The position numbers and the translations under genes are program-made. Shown piece after piece: positions 7,077 to 16,638 of a DNA stretch of 64,000 bases. Every line of letters begins with the position of its first letter. The stretch's first letter is position 1. The stretch spans positions 434,001 to 498,000 of the forward strand of contig CANMBU010000002.1 in NCBI GenBank assembly GCA_947496175.1, written 5' to 3'. The notes under the pieces are model-generated. The model did no database searches. It saw only the letters and a list, made by a program, of their open reading frames with translations, and was not told the DNA's origin. The stretch comes from an uncultured Roseovarius sp. (GTDB lineage: Bacteria > Pseudomonadota > Alphaproteobacteria > Rhodobacterales > Rhodobacteraceae).

Positions 7077-8762
7077 ATGTTTAACGTATATTCCCTTGGT
7101 TTCGTTTGTGTGGCCGCCACGGCCATTGCAGGTGCTGATTACTACACGCAAAGCACCAAAGGCGGTTATTCTTTCGGTCAGTTGCCCGTGAGTACCTATG
7201 TCGGGTCTTTCTCTGAGCGCATGTCTCAGGCCAGCGCCGACAAAGCCGCCGAGAAAGCCGAGAAAGAACGTCAAACCGCCTGGCGCCGCGGTGCGCTGGA
7301 GTATTTGCCAGAAGCGCCGGAAGGTTGGACGCGCCGGTCACTGGCCGAAGGGGACAATGCTGCGGTCATGCCTTACAAACCCGCCTCGGCAAACGGCAAC
7401 GCCGGAGCCTCCTTGCTGGATACAATGCAGGCGCGAGAACGGCGCGCCGAGGATCGCAAACGCGCAGAACGCAGCTGGGTCTACGAAAAAGGATCTGAGG
7501 CGATCTACGTGGAAATCGATTTGTATGAACGCCCTAGCAGCAACTCGATGATCGGCTTGGTGGCGGCAACGATAGAAGGCATCAGTTTCAACTTTGGTGA
7601 GTCTGAGAAAGGCTATGCCGTTGTCGGCGGCGTCGGCTACGTCGAGCAATTCGGCAACGACGGTAAACGCGCGCATCATTTCCGTGTGCTTAATGCGACC
7701 CTTGGATTTGGCCATGAGGCGCAGATCATGGTGCATGCCAACGCCTCAAGCGAGTCGACACGCCAAATCCTTGAAGGCATCGATTACGACGGGCTGAACA
7801 AGCTTTTGCCGCAGCCAATGGCAACGGTTGGCAACGATGTGGTGCTTGCCGATACCCTAAGTGAAGTGGCGGTCGCCAAACAGATGTATGATCTTCGCTC
7901 CGAGTTCCTGCAGCTGCGCGCCACCGAGGCGCAGTACCGCATGGCCAACATGGATGCGACGGCGATGATCGTGAATACCTATACCCAAGGCTATGGTGGC
8001 GACGGATTGCTCGACATCACCGGCGGCAAACAGATGAACCTCAACTCTTTGATTGATGTCGGGTATCACACCGCCATTGCAGCCTTGATGGAAGGTAAAT
8101 CAGCGGACGAGATTTCCGCCGAAGTTGGTAAGCTGGTCAATATTGCCGTGGCCTTTGCCGATGCAGAAACTGCAAAGCAAGCGCAATCCCACGAGGAGCA
8201 GGCCCCTGAAATGTCGCCTGAACTGGCTCGTGAGTTGGGCGGGTACAGCGAAAGCGAAAACACAACAGAGTCATTGTCGTCACAAATTGCCGCTGCAACT
8301 GCTGAGATCATGAAGGACCAAGGTGGGGAGCAAGGAGCGCGCTCACCCGGCGCTGTGATGATGGAAATCGATAAAGCGGCTTCTGATGCGGATGAGGGCA
8401 TGGTTTATTCCAAGTCCGTAGACCCTGCCGATTTGGACGCTTTCATGGAAAAGCGCGGGTCGTCCGATGCTGAAATGCGTATGGGCTTTGCCCTCGCGGC
8501 GCGGGTTTTTGAGGGTCAGCACGGTCTGGCCGAAAACAGCTGTCGTTACGAAGGGGCGCGGTATCGTCTTGAATGCGATGCGACAAAGACGAACGAAGAA
8601 GCTAAAGGGATGGCAGCTCTTATTCAGCGTTTGACGGGACAAAGCGAAGAGCCAGCATTGAAGCCTCAAGTGCAACAGCAGAGCGCGCCCAAACCTTCCC
8701 GCCTGAAACTGTCGAACGGAACAAACTCCGGCAGTTCATGCGTCGGAAGCTTCTGCAACTAA
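7077..8762 (+). CDS. Unrecognised exported protein
   Basis: 561 aa from the ATG at 7077 (a longer in-frame start at 7032 exists but leaves the hydrophobic segment internal). Residues 1-20 form a signal peptide or anchor (FNVYSLGFVCVAATAIAGA). The rest is soluble: an Ala/Glu/Lys-rich charged stretch at about 45-70, a probable alpha/beta region at about 150-250 (YVEIDLYERPSSNSMIGLVAA), a helical middle and a Ser/Gly-rich C-terminus ending CVGSFCN. I see no catalytic motif and cannot assign a family. It stands alone between ggt and the dehydrogenase/GcvT gene. Confidence 0.7.
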   Translation: MFNVYSLGFVCVAATAIAGADYYTQSTKGGYSFGQLPVSTYVGSFSERMSQASADKAAEKAEKERQTAWRRGALEYLPEAPEGWTRRSLAEGDNAAVMPYKPASANGNAGASLLDTMQARERRAEDRKRAERSWVYEKGSEAIYVEIDLYERPSSNSMIGLVAATIEGISFNFGESEKGYAVVGGVGYVEQFGNDGKRAHHFRVLNATLGFGHEAQIMVHANASSESTRQILEGIDYDGLNKLLPQPMATVGNDVVLADTLSEVAVAKQMYDLRSEFLQLRATEAQYRMANMDATAMIVNTYTQGYGGDGLLDITGGKQMNLNSLIDVGYHTAIAALMEGKSADEISAEVGKLVNIAVAFADAETAKQAQSHEEQAPEMSPELARELGGYSESENTTESLSSQIAAATAEIMKDQGGEQGARSPGAVMMEIDKAASDADEGMVYSKSVDPADLDAFMEKRGSSDAEMRMGFALAARVFEGQHGLAENSCRYEGARYRLECDATKTNEEAKGMAALIQRLTGQSEEPALKPQVQQQSAPKPSRLKLSNGTNSGSSCVGSFCN

Positions 8763-8906
8763 GGGATTTCACATAAATTCTTAACACGGCGTGCCCGTCA
8801 CAGGCGCGTCGCGTCGCTTTTGCGCATCCTTGCGTCGGGTAGACCCGCCTTGCACGTACAGGCATGGTAAATATCCTGCCAGCAAGCCTGCAGGGAGTCG
8901 CGCTTC

Positions 8907-11414
8907 ATGAAAACCCAAGTCAAAGCCCTAGTCGTTGGTGGCGGTGCCGTCGGCACCTCGATTGCGTATCACCTGGCCAAAGCCGGTTGGGACGATGTGA
9001 TGCTCTTGGAACGCGACGAGTTAACCTCGGGCTCGACATGGCACGCCGCTGGCCTGCTTCCGCTTTTCAATATGTCCTATGCGACCACACATATTCACAA
9101 GTACTCGGTCGATTTCTACAAACAGCTCGAGGAAGAGACAGGCCTCAACGCAGGGTTCGCGGTTGTGGGCAATTTGCGTATGGCCCAGACGCAGGAGCGT
9201 ATGGACGAATATATGCTCTATGCGTCAACCGCAGAGACCTGTGACGTCAATTACGAATGGCTGACCCCGGAGCAGATCAAAGAACGGTGGCCGCTTATCC
9301 GCACTGAAGATCTCAAAGGTGCGATCTATCACACCGAAGATGGCTATATTAACCCGGCCGATGTCACGCAAGCTATGGCAAAAGGCGCGCGCCAGCGCGG
9401 CGTGATGATTGAGCGGAAATGGCAGGCGGATGCGTTTCACTGGAATGGTGAGGCCTGGGAAGTCACCTGTTCCAAAATGGTGGAGAAAGGCGGCAATCTG
9501 GTCGCCTCTGACGAACAGATTGTCATCACGGCAGAGCATGTTGTCACGGCGTCCGGTAACCATGCGCAGCGCACCGCGAAGATGCTTGGCCTCAAGTTCC
9601 CGGCCATCCCAGTAGAGCACCAATTCATCGTCATGGACCGGGACCCGGTGCTTGTTGAGTTCCGTCAAAACGGCGGGGTAGAGCACCCCGTGGTCCGTGA
9701 CGCGGACGCACAATCCTATGTGCGCGAAGAGCGCGGCGGTTGGATTCTGGGTGTCTACGAGAAGGGCGCGCCCGCTGTCTTTGAACATGGCGTGCCAGAC
9801 AGTTTCCGCGCTGATCTCTTTCCGCTCGATCTGGAGCGGATTGAAGAGCAATATATGGCTATGATCCATCGCGTGCCGTCCTGCGAGGAAAGCGGCCTCA
9901 AGGATGATTTCAACGGCCCGATCTGCTACACACCTGATGGCAACCCGCTTGTGGGTCCGGCGCCGGGTCTGCGCAACATGTGGCTGGCCGAAGGGTTCAG
10001 CTTTGGTATCACGGCTGCAGGCGGCACGGGCTATTACCTGGCGCAGATGATGGTTGATGGCGAAGCCGAGATCGACATGGCCTCGCTCGACCCCAAGCGC
10101 TACTCGCAAAACTGGATGACCACAGAATTCGCGGCGCGCAAGAACGAAGAGTGCTACAACCACGTCTACATCCTGCACCATCCCGATGAAGAGCGCGAAG
10201 CCTGCCGCCCCTTACGCACGGCCCCGGCCTATGACCGGCAAAAGGCGCGCGGCGCGCAATTCGGCTGGGTCAACGGGTGGGAACGGCCGAACTACTATGG
10301 GCCTTTGGATGCGCCCGAGAGCTTTGACCATGACAGCCGGTCTTTCCGGCGTGGGGCTTGGTGGCAATATGCAGTTGAAGAGGCCAAAGCCATTCGCGAG
10401 GGTGTGGGGCTGATTGACGCGACGGCCTTTACCAAACACGTGGTCAAAGGGCCCGGCGCCACGGCGTTTCTCGATTGGTTCACCTGTAACAAACTGCCCC
10501 GTGTGGGCCGCATCAACCTGACCTATGCGTTGACCTCCCACGGCACGACACGCACCGAATACACCATCGTGCGGCAGGCTGAGAATGAGTATTACTGCGT
10601 CTCCGCAGGCGCTTGGACGGAATATGACGCCGATTTCCTGCGCAAGGCGGCAGAAGATAAGATGGATGAGTTCGGCTATATCGAAATTCAGGATGTCACC
10701 ACGCAATGGGGTGTCTTTGCCATAGCAGGACCCAAGTCGCGGGATGTGCTGAATGCCGTGATTAAGGATGCCGATCCTGCGACCGCTCTTTCCAACAAAC
10801 GCTTCCCCTGGCTCTCTGCACGCCAGATTGAGCTTGGAATGTGCCCCGTGAATGCGATCCGCGTGGCCTATACTGGTGAACTGGGATGGGAGCTGCATCA
10901 CCCGATGGAAATGCAGAACTACCTCTTTGACCTGCTCGAAGAGGCCGGCAAGCCGCACGGGATGAAACTGGTGGGCGCGCGGGCGCAAAACTGGCTGCGG
11001 CAGGAAAAGTCTTACCGCGCCTTCGGCACCGAACTGGGCCGCGATGCCACGCCGCTGGAGGCTGATCTGCCGCGCTTTGTGGATCTTGAGAAAGCCTTCC
11101 ACGGCAAGGAAAAACTGGTGAAAACCGGTGTGCGGGTCAAATGCTGTACCGTGCTGATCGACGGGCCTGACGACGCGGACCCATGGGGGCGCGAAGCGCT
11201 CTACACCGAAGATGGCACCCGCGTCGGACGCCTGACCTCCGGGGGCTATTCGGTCCATTTTGGCAAGTCCATTGGCATGTGCTACGTGCCGCCTGAACTG
11301 GCGGTGGAGGGCACAAAGCTGCGCGTCAAAATACAGGACAAGCTCTGGGATGCGGTTGTGACCTGTGACAGCCCGTATGACCCAAAGAACGAGGTCATTC
11401 GTAAAGATGGATAA
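8907..11414 (+). CDS. FAD-dependent dimethylglycine/sarcosine dehydrogenase-like enzyme fused to GcvT domains
   Basis: 835 aa. N-terminal DAO-type FAD domain (about 1-390) with VVGGGAVGTSIAYHL and H46 in GSTWHAAG, the position of covalent histidyl-FAD in dimethylglycine and sarcosine dehydrogenases. An FAO_M linker follows, then GcvT (about 440-720, ending YRAFGTELGRDATPLEADL) and GcvT_C (about 725-830, GGYSVHFGKSIGMCYV). The family oxidatively demethylates N-methylated glycines and passes the one-carbon unit to tetrahydrofolate. Roseobacters often carry several paralogues, so dimethylglycine, sarcosine or another N-methyl amine are all possible. It is a single gene followed by a terminator. 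Confidence 0.88.
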   Translation: MKTQVKALVVGGGAVGTSIAYHLAKAGWDDVMLLERDELTSGSTWHAAGLLPLFNMSYATTHIHKYSVDFYKQLEEETGLNAGFAVVGNLRMAQTQERMDEYMLYASTAETCDVNYEWLTPEQIKERWPLIRTEDLKGAIYHTEDGYINPADVTQAMAKGARQRGVMIERKWQADAFHWNGEAWEVTCSKMVEKGGNLVASDEQIVITAEHVVTASGNHAQRTAKMLGLKFPAIPVEHQFIVMDRDPVLVEFRQNGGVEHPVVRDADAQSYVREERGGWILGVYEKGAPAVFEHGVPDSFRADLFPLDLERIEEQYMAMIHRVPSCEESGLKDDFNGPICYTPDGNPLVGPAPGLRNMWLAEGFSFGITAAGGTGYYLAQMMVDGEAEIDMASLDPKRYSQNWMTTEFAARKNEECYNHVYILHHPDEEREACRPLRTAPAYDRQKARGAQFGWVNGWERPNYYGPLDAPESFDHDSRSFRRGAWWQYAVEEAKAIREGVGLIDATAFTKHVVKGPGATAFLDWFTCNKLPRVGRINLTYALTSHGTTRTEYTIVRQAENEYYCVSAGAWTEYDADFLRKAAEDKMDEFGYIEIQDVTTQWGVFAIAGPKSRDVLNAVIKDADPATALSNKRFPWLSARQIELGMCPVNAIRVAYTGELGWELHHPMEMQNYLFDLLEEAGKPHGMKLVGARAQNWLRQEKSYRAFGTELGRDATPLEADLPRFVDLEKAFHGKEKLVKTGVRVKCCTVLIDGPDDADPWGREALYTEDGTRVGRLTSGGYSVHFGKSIGMCYVPPELAVEGTKLRVKIQDKLWDAVVTCDSPYDPKNEVIRKDG

Positions 11415-11419
11415 CACTA

Positions 11420-11455
11420 AAGCCCGCGTGCTGCGCGCGCGCGGGCTTCGTTTTT
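11420..11455 (+). terminator. Rho-independent terminator after the dehydrogenase/GcvT gene
   Basis: AAGCCCGCG (11420-11428) pairs with CGCGGGCTT (11440-11448), followed by CGTTTTT. Confidence 0.85.
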
Positions 11456-11472
11456 CCTGTCTCTAAGGCAGG

Positions 11473-12084
11473 TTACTTCATAAACTTTTCAAGAATGTCG
11501 TCCATGGGAGAGCCATCCCCATCGGCATCGAGCATTTGCATAAGGGGGCCAAGGCCGCCACCGTCGCCTTCTTTGGCGCCGCCCATCAGGCTTCCGACAA
11601 GACCCATGATGCCTCCGCCTGCGCCTTCGGAGCTGCCCATCAGGCCGGCGGACATCCCATCAATCGAGGCGTCGGGCATGTTTTTCTGCAGCCCGCCCTG
11701 GATCATAGCCGCCAGTGCTGGCAGAAATTGCGACACTGTGCCGGCGTCAACACCGCTGCGCTGGGCGGCTTCCTGAGCCAGCCCGTCTGCCTCGGCCTTG
11801 CCGCCGAGCAGGCTTTGCAGAAAGTCCATCCCCTGCGCCTGACCACCGGCACTTGCCGCGGATTGCGCATCCTCGAAAAGCCCCGCCTGGTTTTGGCCAC
11901 GGAACGATTCCAAAACCTGCGCTGCGCCACCTTGTTGCGCGCGTTGCTTGGCGGCCGAGCCAATCGCCGGTGCCAGCATCTGTGTCAGGCCTTGAGCCTT
12001 TTCATTGTCCAGCCCGAATTGTTGCGCCAGTTGCATCAATCCCTGGCCGCCCTGAGCCTGCTCCAAAAGTTTCAATAGTGACAT
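11473..12084 (-). CDS. DUF937 family protein
   Basis: 203 aa. The N-terminal half (SLLKLLEQAQGGQGLMQLA, then LTQMLAPAIGSAAKQRA) matches DUF937, a bundle of short helices; the second half includes SGVDAGTVSQFLPALAAMI and a Gly/Met-rich tail (GLMGSSEGAGGGIMGLVGS). No signal peptide is seen. Function is unknown for the family. It is convergent with the preceding gene and shares the terminator region. Confidence 0.8.
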   Translation of the reverse strand: MSLLKLLEQAQGGQGLMQLAQQFGLDNEKAQGLTQMLAPAIGSAAKQRAQQGGAAQVLESFRGQNQAGLFEDAQSAASAGGQAQGMDFLQSLLGGKAEADGLAQEAAQRSGVDAGTVSQFLPALAAMIQGGLQKNMPDASIDGMSAGLMGSSEGAGGGIMGLVGSLMGGAKEGDGGGLGPLMQMLDADGDGSPMDDILEKFMK

Positions 12085-12186
12085 TGCATCCCCTTCAGTT
12101 AAAAAATTCTACCCGCAAGGTCGGCGAAACACGCCCGTAATGTAAGGGGAATTCCTTTGTACTTGCCGCATCGGCGCAGGGTTGCT

Positions 12187-12981
12187 TTAGCGGGTCCGCG
12201 CTTGGAGCCACCTTTTCCACGTTGCTCGGTTTCCAGCAAAAACATTGATATCCACATCCCCTTCAACACCCGGAACGCGGCCTGTTCCGGTGTACTGCCA
12301 GAAACTCCAACGCTGTCCGGGGTAAGTTTTGTCGAGCGTCTTGGCTGTGGATCGCAGCCAGAACTCTTCGTTGAGGCGGCCAATGCCCGTGTCGCGATAA
12401 AACTCTATCGTGGTGTAGATGATCGGGCGCTGGCCGTAGTGGCGTTCGAGCATGTCCAGGAACACCCGCGCCTGCCGCCGAACCTCGCGGCCAGACGGGC
12501 GTTTGGTGCATGTGGGCGAAAACGGGTTCCATTCCAGATCGAGCACTGGAGGAAGCTCGCCGCGCTTTTTGGGGACATTGCGGATGAACCACCGCGCCTG
12601 AACTTCTGGCGGCGTACAGAAATAGTAAAAATGATACGCCCCGCGCGGCACGCCCGCCCGCCCGGCCTTGCGCCAGTTTTCGTTGAACATGGGGTCCAAA
12701 AGGTCGCCACCCTCAGTCGCTTTGATGAAGGCAAAGGATATGCCTGCCGCCTTCACCCGACGCCAGTTTACAGAGTTCTGAAAGCGCGCCACATCAAGCC
12801 CATGGATGGCGTAGCGAGATGGCGCAAGGCCAGACCAGGCCACAGGGTCGCTGTCGCCGTATTTCAACCCTTTGGGAGGGGATTTGTCAGCGCTCGCTTG
12901 GTCTGTGGAAAAAGCGATTAGAGCAATGAAAAGTATAGATAAAAAACATATTTTTAAAGGCCATGCCCGGCAAGAATTCAT
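12187..12981 (-). CDS. Exported GH25 muramidase (lysozyme)
   Basis: 264 aa. A hydrophobic N-terminal signal (ICFLSILFIALIAFS) is followed by a single glycoside hydrolase family 25 domain from about residue 60: GLDVARFQNSVNWRRV, FIKATEGG, GAYHFYYF, the catalytic PPVLDLEWN, IIYTT and SFWQYTG. It cleaves the MurNAc-GlcNAc bond of peptidoglycan and should act in the periplasm or outside. The start overlaps the stop of the upstream DUF938 gene by 4 bp, so they are an operon. There are no phage genes nearby, which favours a house-keeping wall enzyme. Confidence 0.9.
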   Translation of the reverse strand: MNSCRAWPLKICFLSILFIALIAFSTDQASADKSPPKGLKYGDSDPVAWSGLAPSRYAIHGLDVARFQNSVNWRRVKAAGISFAFIKATEGGDLLDPMFNENWRKAGRAGVPRGAYHFYYFCTPPEVQARWFIRNVPKKRGELPPVLDLEWNPFSPTCTKRPSGREVRRQARVFLDMLERHYGQRPIIYTTIEFYRDTGIGRLNEEFWLRSTAKTLDKTYPGQRWSFWQYTGTGRVPGVEGDVDINVFAGNRATWKRWLQARTR

Positions 12982-13643
12982 CGCTGCTCCTTAGGCCTTT
13001 CGGTCACAAAGGCCAGATTGTTGGCCGGCATGTCTTCGATCGCAAGAACCTGTAATCCGGCGGTTTTGATCCAGGCTACCACATCGGCGTCATTCTTGTA
13101 CCCAATCTCCGGATCCTGCATCTGCAAACTTGCGTGAAACCGCCGATCCCCTTCTGATGTTGCAGACCCGTTGCGCAGAAACGGACCATAGAAGATGAAC
13201 CTGCCTCCAGGCACCAAGGCCTGAGCGGCCTCGGAGATCAGAATGCGCGCTTTTGGCGTCGAGATAAGATGCAGCAGGTTTACGAGAAGTATGAGCGCAG
13301 CCTGCCTGTGATCCGCGTGCCAACCGGGAAGGGTGGCATCAAGGTGAACCGATGGTTCAATGTTGCCCAGGTCAGTTGCCTGCGCCCAAAGGTTGATACT
13401 TGCCAGCCGGTCTTTGGCCACATCTGTGGGGTGCCAGATAAGCCCCGGCGTCACGCGCGCGAATTGTGCCACATGCTGGCCCGTGCCGCTGGCAATCTCC
13501 AACGCATGCCCGACTTGTGGCGCGTGTTTTTGAAGCAAACCCGCGATGGCACCGGCATTGCGCTCGGCGGCGGGCGCATGCATGCGACCGTCTTCGTCGG
13601 CATGCGCCACAGAGATGCGCGGAGGGGGCGGGGACTGAGACAT
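12978..13643 (-). CDS. DUF938 SAM-dependent methyltransferase
   Basis: 221 aa. It shows a class I methyltransferase fold: AERNAGAIAGLL, motif I LEIASGTGQHVAQFA, motif II WHPTDVA, ALILLVNLLHLIS and GGRFIFYGPF. This arrangement is that of DUF938, whose substrate is unknown to me. It is cytoplasmic with no signal peptide, and is the first gene of a two-gene unit with the GH25 muramidase. Confidence 0.85.
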   Translation of the reverse strand: MSQSPPPPRISVAHADEDGRMHAPAAERNAGAIAGLLQKHAPQVGHALEIASGTGQHVAQFARVTPGLIWHPTDVAKDRLASINLWAQATDLGNIEPSVHLDATLPGWHADHRQAALILLVNLLHLISTPKARILISEAAQALVPGGRFIFYGPFLRNGSATSEGDRRFHASLQMQDPEIGYKNDADVVAWIKTAGLQVLAIEDMPANNLAFVTERPKEQR

Positions 13644-13813
13644 GTTATGCTTTCACGGTTGTTTAAGAGCTTTGTACCTATGCTAAAGCTTGTCGCAGCG
13701 TTGAAAAGTGGCGAAAACCCGGCTTTCGGCACAGGAATTCCCTACTTCGACCCCAAATGCGGCGCATTGACCTAGAATTCTCAACAATAGCTGAGGACGA
13801 ATGGGAGTTTCAA

Positions 13814-14455
13814 ATGGGCTATGTCGCTTCGATCACTGCGCGGACTAAAACCAACCGTCGGTATCTAACGGGTATTTGTGGTGAGGCCAATGTGCGCACG
13901 CCGCTTGGTGGGCGTCGTATTGAGATGCTCAATCCGGGCGATATGGTTGTGACGCGCAACAACGGCCTGCAGCCTGTGCGCATGATCTGGAGCTGGACCG
14001 TGACCGCAGACGAGATGCGCGCGCATCCTGAGCTTGCTCCCATCCGGCTCAAAACCCGGGCAATTGGCCCGATGATGCCCGGACGTGATTTGCGCATGGC
14101 CAGCGGTCACCGCGTTCTCATTCCCGGCTACCGCATTGCCGGATCAGAAGACAACCAAGGCTGCCTGATGCGTGTCGATGGCGTGGCGCATAACAGTGAC
14201 AAAGCCTTTGCCGAACGCACCGCCGAAGAGGTGACCTACTACAATGTTGTCTTTGATCATCACGAAGTGATCACCGCCGAAGGGCTTCCAGTGGAATCGT
14301 TCCTGCCATCTCCCAAGGCACTCAACCTTCTGGACGTCTCGGCACAACAAACGCTCAAGGACCTCTTCCCAGAGCTTAGCCGCCGCCGCTGTGCCTACCC
14401 TGGCTTGTCGGTCCCTGTGGCGCGTGCGAGTGCTTATTTGGCGCAGACGGCGTAA
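13814..14455 (+). CDS. Hint-domain (Hedgehog/intein-type) protein
   Basis: 213 aa from the ATG at 13814, chosen for the GGGAG just upstream; an in-frame ATG at 13757 would add 19 residues. It consists almost wholly of a Hint_2 domain: TGICGEANVRTPLG (Cys at the autoprocessing position), LNPGDMVVTRNNGLQPVRMIW, ASGHRVLI and the late VVFDHHEVITAEGLPVES. Such domains self-cleave in hedgehog proteins; in Roseobacters they often sit at the end of large secreted proteins. Here no exported partner domain is attached, so its role is unclear. Confidence 0.8.
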   Translation: MGYVASITARTKTNRRYLTGICGEANVRTPLGGRRIEMLNPGDMVVTRNNGLQPVRMIWSWTVTADEMRAHPELAPIRLKTRAIGPMMPGRDLRMASGHRVLIPGYRIAGSEDNQGCLMRVDGVAHNSDKAFAERTAEEVTYYNVVFDHHEVITAEGLPVESFLPSPKALNLLDVSAQQTLKDLFPELSRRRCAYPGLSVPVARASAYLAQTA

Positions 14456-14710
14456 GAGCGCGGTTGCGCACGCATCGGTGGCATTTGGAGGGCGCAAATA
14501 CGCACTTATGTCAGAAATGACTTTTAGGGCGTCATTTTCCCCCCTCTCTTGCGCACAAGTTCGCTTGCTCTTGGAGCATTCGCTATGCTCTGCTTCAGAC
14601 GCTTTTTGTGAACCTGTGTGAACCATAGGTTCATGCGGTGATGGGGAAGTGTGCGATTAGCAAGAAGCGAAAAACCGCCCTCGTACACATGTATGTACGA
14701 AAGAAGAACC

Positions 14711-15445
14711 ATGTTTAAATTGAAGATCTTGGGTGCCGCTGCTGCGGTGCTGATCGGAACAGGGGCTGCCTCCGCCGTTACCTTTTCCGTAGATGCCATT
14801 TCAGGCAGCTGGCAAAACACAGCTCTTGCAGGTGGCGGGACCGCCTCAGGCGAAGGGACAGGGTCAATCCGTTGGGGGGATCCTGCGACGTCTAATGGGC
14901 CAAGCGGATACGACTTTACAGGCGCTGCAACGCCTCTGTCCGCAGATCCCGATGAGCTGTTTATTCTGGGAACGTTTAACCACCTGAACTTCCCGGTATT
15001 CCCACCTTCACTGGTTTCGGCTGATCTGACAGTGTCGATCGAAGGTATGGTCGAAAACGTAGGATTTGCATTCGACTCGGTCTTTTCCTTCGACCATTTT
15101 GAAACGCCGAACAACGCCTCACCTTGTGCTATACCGGGGACGGTTTCGCCGTGTCCTGATCTGGTCACACTGCTCAATGCGCAGGACACAACTCAGATCG
15201 TGACGGTCGGAGACACAGACTTTACGCTTGAAATCGCTGGGTTTGTCACAGACCCGCTGGATCCGTCTTCGTTTTTGAACAGTTTCACAACTTTGGAAAA
15301 CGAAAACAATCAGGCGTTTCTCGTCGGCCGGTTCAGCCAACCTATCGTTGAGGTCGCACCTGTTCCGCTTCCTGCTGCGGGTTGGATGCTGTTTGCAGGT
15401 CTGGGCGCGCTGGGTCTTGCGCGGCGTAAGCGCAAAGCTGTGTAA
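14711..15445 (+). CDS. VPLPA-CTERM sorted extracellular protein
   Basis: 244 aa from the ATG at 14711. Signal peptide FKLKILGAAAAVLIGTGAASA, then a Ser/Thr/Asp-rich beta-type domain (about 25-210) of no family I recognise, and a C-terminal sorting tail: VPLPAAGWMLFAGLGALGLA followed by RRKRK. VPLPA-CTERM tails direct exported proteins to an exosortase-type enzyme for cleavage and surface or matrix release. No exosortase gene is in this window. It is followed directly by a strong terminator. The 255 bases upstream hold no other gene that I can see. Confidence 0.88.
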   Translation: MFKLKILGAAAAVLIGTGAASAVTFSVDAISGSWQNTALAGGGTASGEGTGSIRWGDPATSNGPSGYDFTGAATPLSADPDELFILGTFNHLNFPVFPPSLVSADLTVSIEGMVENVGFAFDSVFSFDHFETPNNASPCAIPGTVSPCPDLVTLLNAQDTTQIVTVGDTDFTLEIAGFVTDPLDPSSFLNSFTTLENENNQAFLVGRFSQPIVEVAPVPLPAAGWMLFAGLGALGLARRKRKAV

Positions 15446-15481
15446 CACAGGTTTATCGCGAAACGCTTTAGCTGGAAAAAC

Positions 15482-15513
15482 GAAAACCCCACGTCAGGTG
15501 GGGTTTTCTTTTG
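15482..15513. terminator. Bidirectional terminator between convergent genes
   Basis: GAAAACCCCAC (15482-15492) and GTGGGGTTTTC (15498-15508) form a perfect 11-bp stem with loop GTCAG. The run of A on one side and T on the other serves both the VPLPA-CTERM gene and the importer operon. Confidence 0.95.
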
Positions 15514-15529
15514 CAAATAAAGCGAAAAC

Positions 15530-16600
15530 TTACTGCGGAATTTCCGCCGTCAGCCCTTCGACATAGAAATCCATACCCAAAAGTGTCCCGTCATCCGCCA
15601 CTTCACCTTCGGCGAGCCAGGGCGTGCCGTCTTGCTTGTTCAGGGGGCCGGTGAACGGGTGGTACTGACCGGAGGCGATCAAGTCTTTCATCGCCAAAGC
15701 CTCAGCTTTGATCGCCGCCGGAACCGCGTCGGAAATGGCGCCAATCTCGACCATGCCGGGCGCGATGCCGTCCCAGGTCTCAGTGCTTTCCCAGCTTCCA
15801 TCAATCACCGCTTGCGTGCGCGCGATATAGTAAGGCGCCCAATTGTCGATGATCGAGCTCACGCGCGGAAGTGGGGCGTATTCGGCCATGTCTGATGCCT
15901 GTCCAAAGGAAATCACACCGGCTTTTTCCGCCGCCGCTTGGGGCGCAGTGGAATCCGTGTGCTGCAGGATCACGTCAGCGCCTTGATCAATCAGAGCCGT
16001 GGCCGCATCCGCCTCTTTTGGCGGATCAAACCATGTGTAGACCCAGATCACCTTGAACTCGACATCCGGGTTCACCGCCTTGGCGTGAATATAAGCTGCG
16101 TTGATGCCGCGAATGACCTCGGGGATCGGGAAAGAGGCGATGTAGCCGATGACGTTCGACTTAGTCATCTTACCGGCGATGTGCCCCTGAATGGCGCGGC
16201 CTTCGTAGAAGCGGGCTGAATAGACAGAGACATTGTCAGCAGTCTTGAACCCCGTCGCGTGCTCAAATTTCACATCCGGAAACTTCGACGCAACATTGAT
16301 CGTGCTGTCCATATATCCAAACGACGTGGTGAAGATCAGATCCGCGCCTTGCAAAGCCATCTGCGTGATCGCGCGTTCGGCATCCGCGCCTTCCGGCACG
16401 CTTTCCTGAAACACGGTCTCGACCTTGTCGCCGAAATGCTCTTCGACGGCGAGCCGCCCCTGATCATGTTCATAGGTCCAGCCGCCATCCCCGATGGGTC
16501 CGACATAGATAAAGCCAACCTTAGTCTTGTCTTCGGCCAGTGCTGTGCCAGCCAGGCCCAAAGCCATTACGGCGCTGGCAAGAATACGGGTTAAGGACAT
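15530..16600 (-). CDS. BMP-family ABC transporter substrate-binding protein
   Basis: 356 aa from the ATG at 16600, preceded by AGGGAG. Signal peptide TRILASAVMALGLAGTALA; the mature protein shows the PnrA/Med-like periplasmic-binding fold: KVGFIYVGPIGDGGWTYEHD, ERAITQMALQGADLIFTTS, VIGYIASFPIPEVIRGINA and DVILQHTDS. BMP-family binding proteins typically bind purine nucleosides or related bases. It is the last gene of the importer operon, 38 bp after the second permease. Substrate inference is from family only. Confidence 0.92.
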   Translation of the reverse strand: MSLTRILASAVMALGLAGTALAEDKTKVGFIYVGPIGDGGWTYEHDQGRLAVEEHFGDKVETVFQESVPEGADAERAITQMALQGADLIFTTSFGYMDSTINVASKFPDVKFEHATGFKTADNVSVYSARFYEGRAIQGHIAGKMTKSNVIGYIASFPIPEVIRGINAAYIHAKAVNPDVEFKVIWVYTWFDPPKEADAATALIDQGADVILQHTDSTAPQAAAEKAGVISFGQASDMAEYAPLPRVSSIIDNWAPYYIARTQAVIDGSWESTETWDGIAPGMVEIGAISDAVPAAIKAEALAMKDLIASGQYHPFTGPLNKQDGTPWLAEGEVADDGTLLGMDFYVEGLTAEIPQ

Positions 16601-16638
16601 GCAGATACTCCCTGTCTGTTGTCGTTTGTGTTTGGCCC

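Noticed and set aside
10212..11417. 401-codon open frame on the minus strand
   Set aside because: It is a shadow of the dehydrogenase/GcvT gene in GC-rich DNA with no domain match or RBS.
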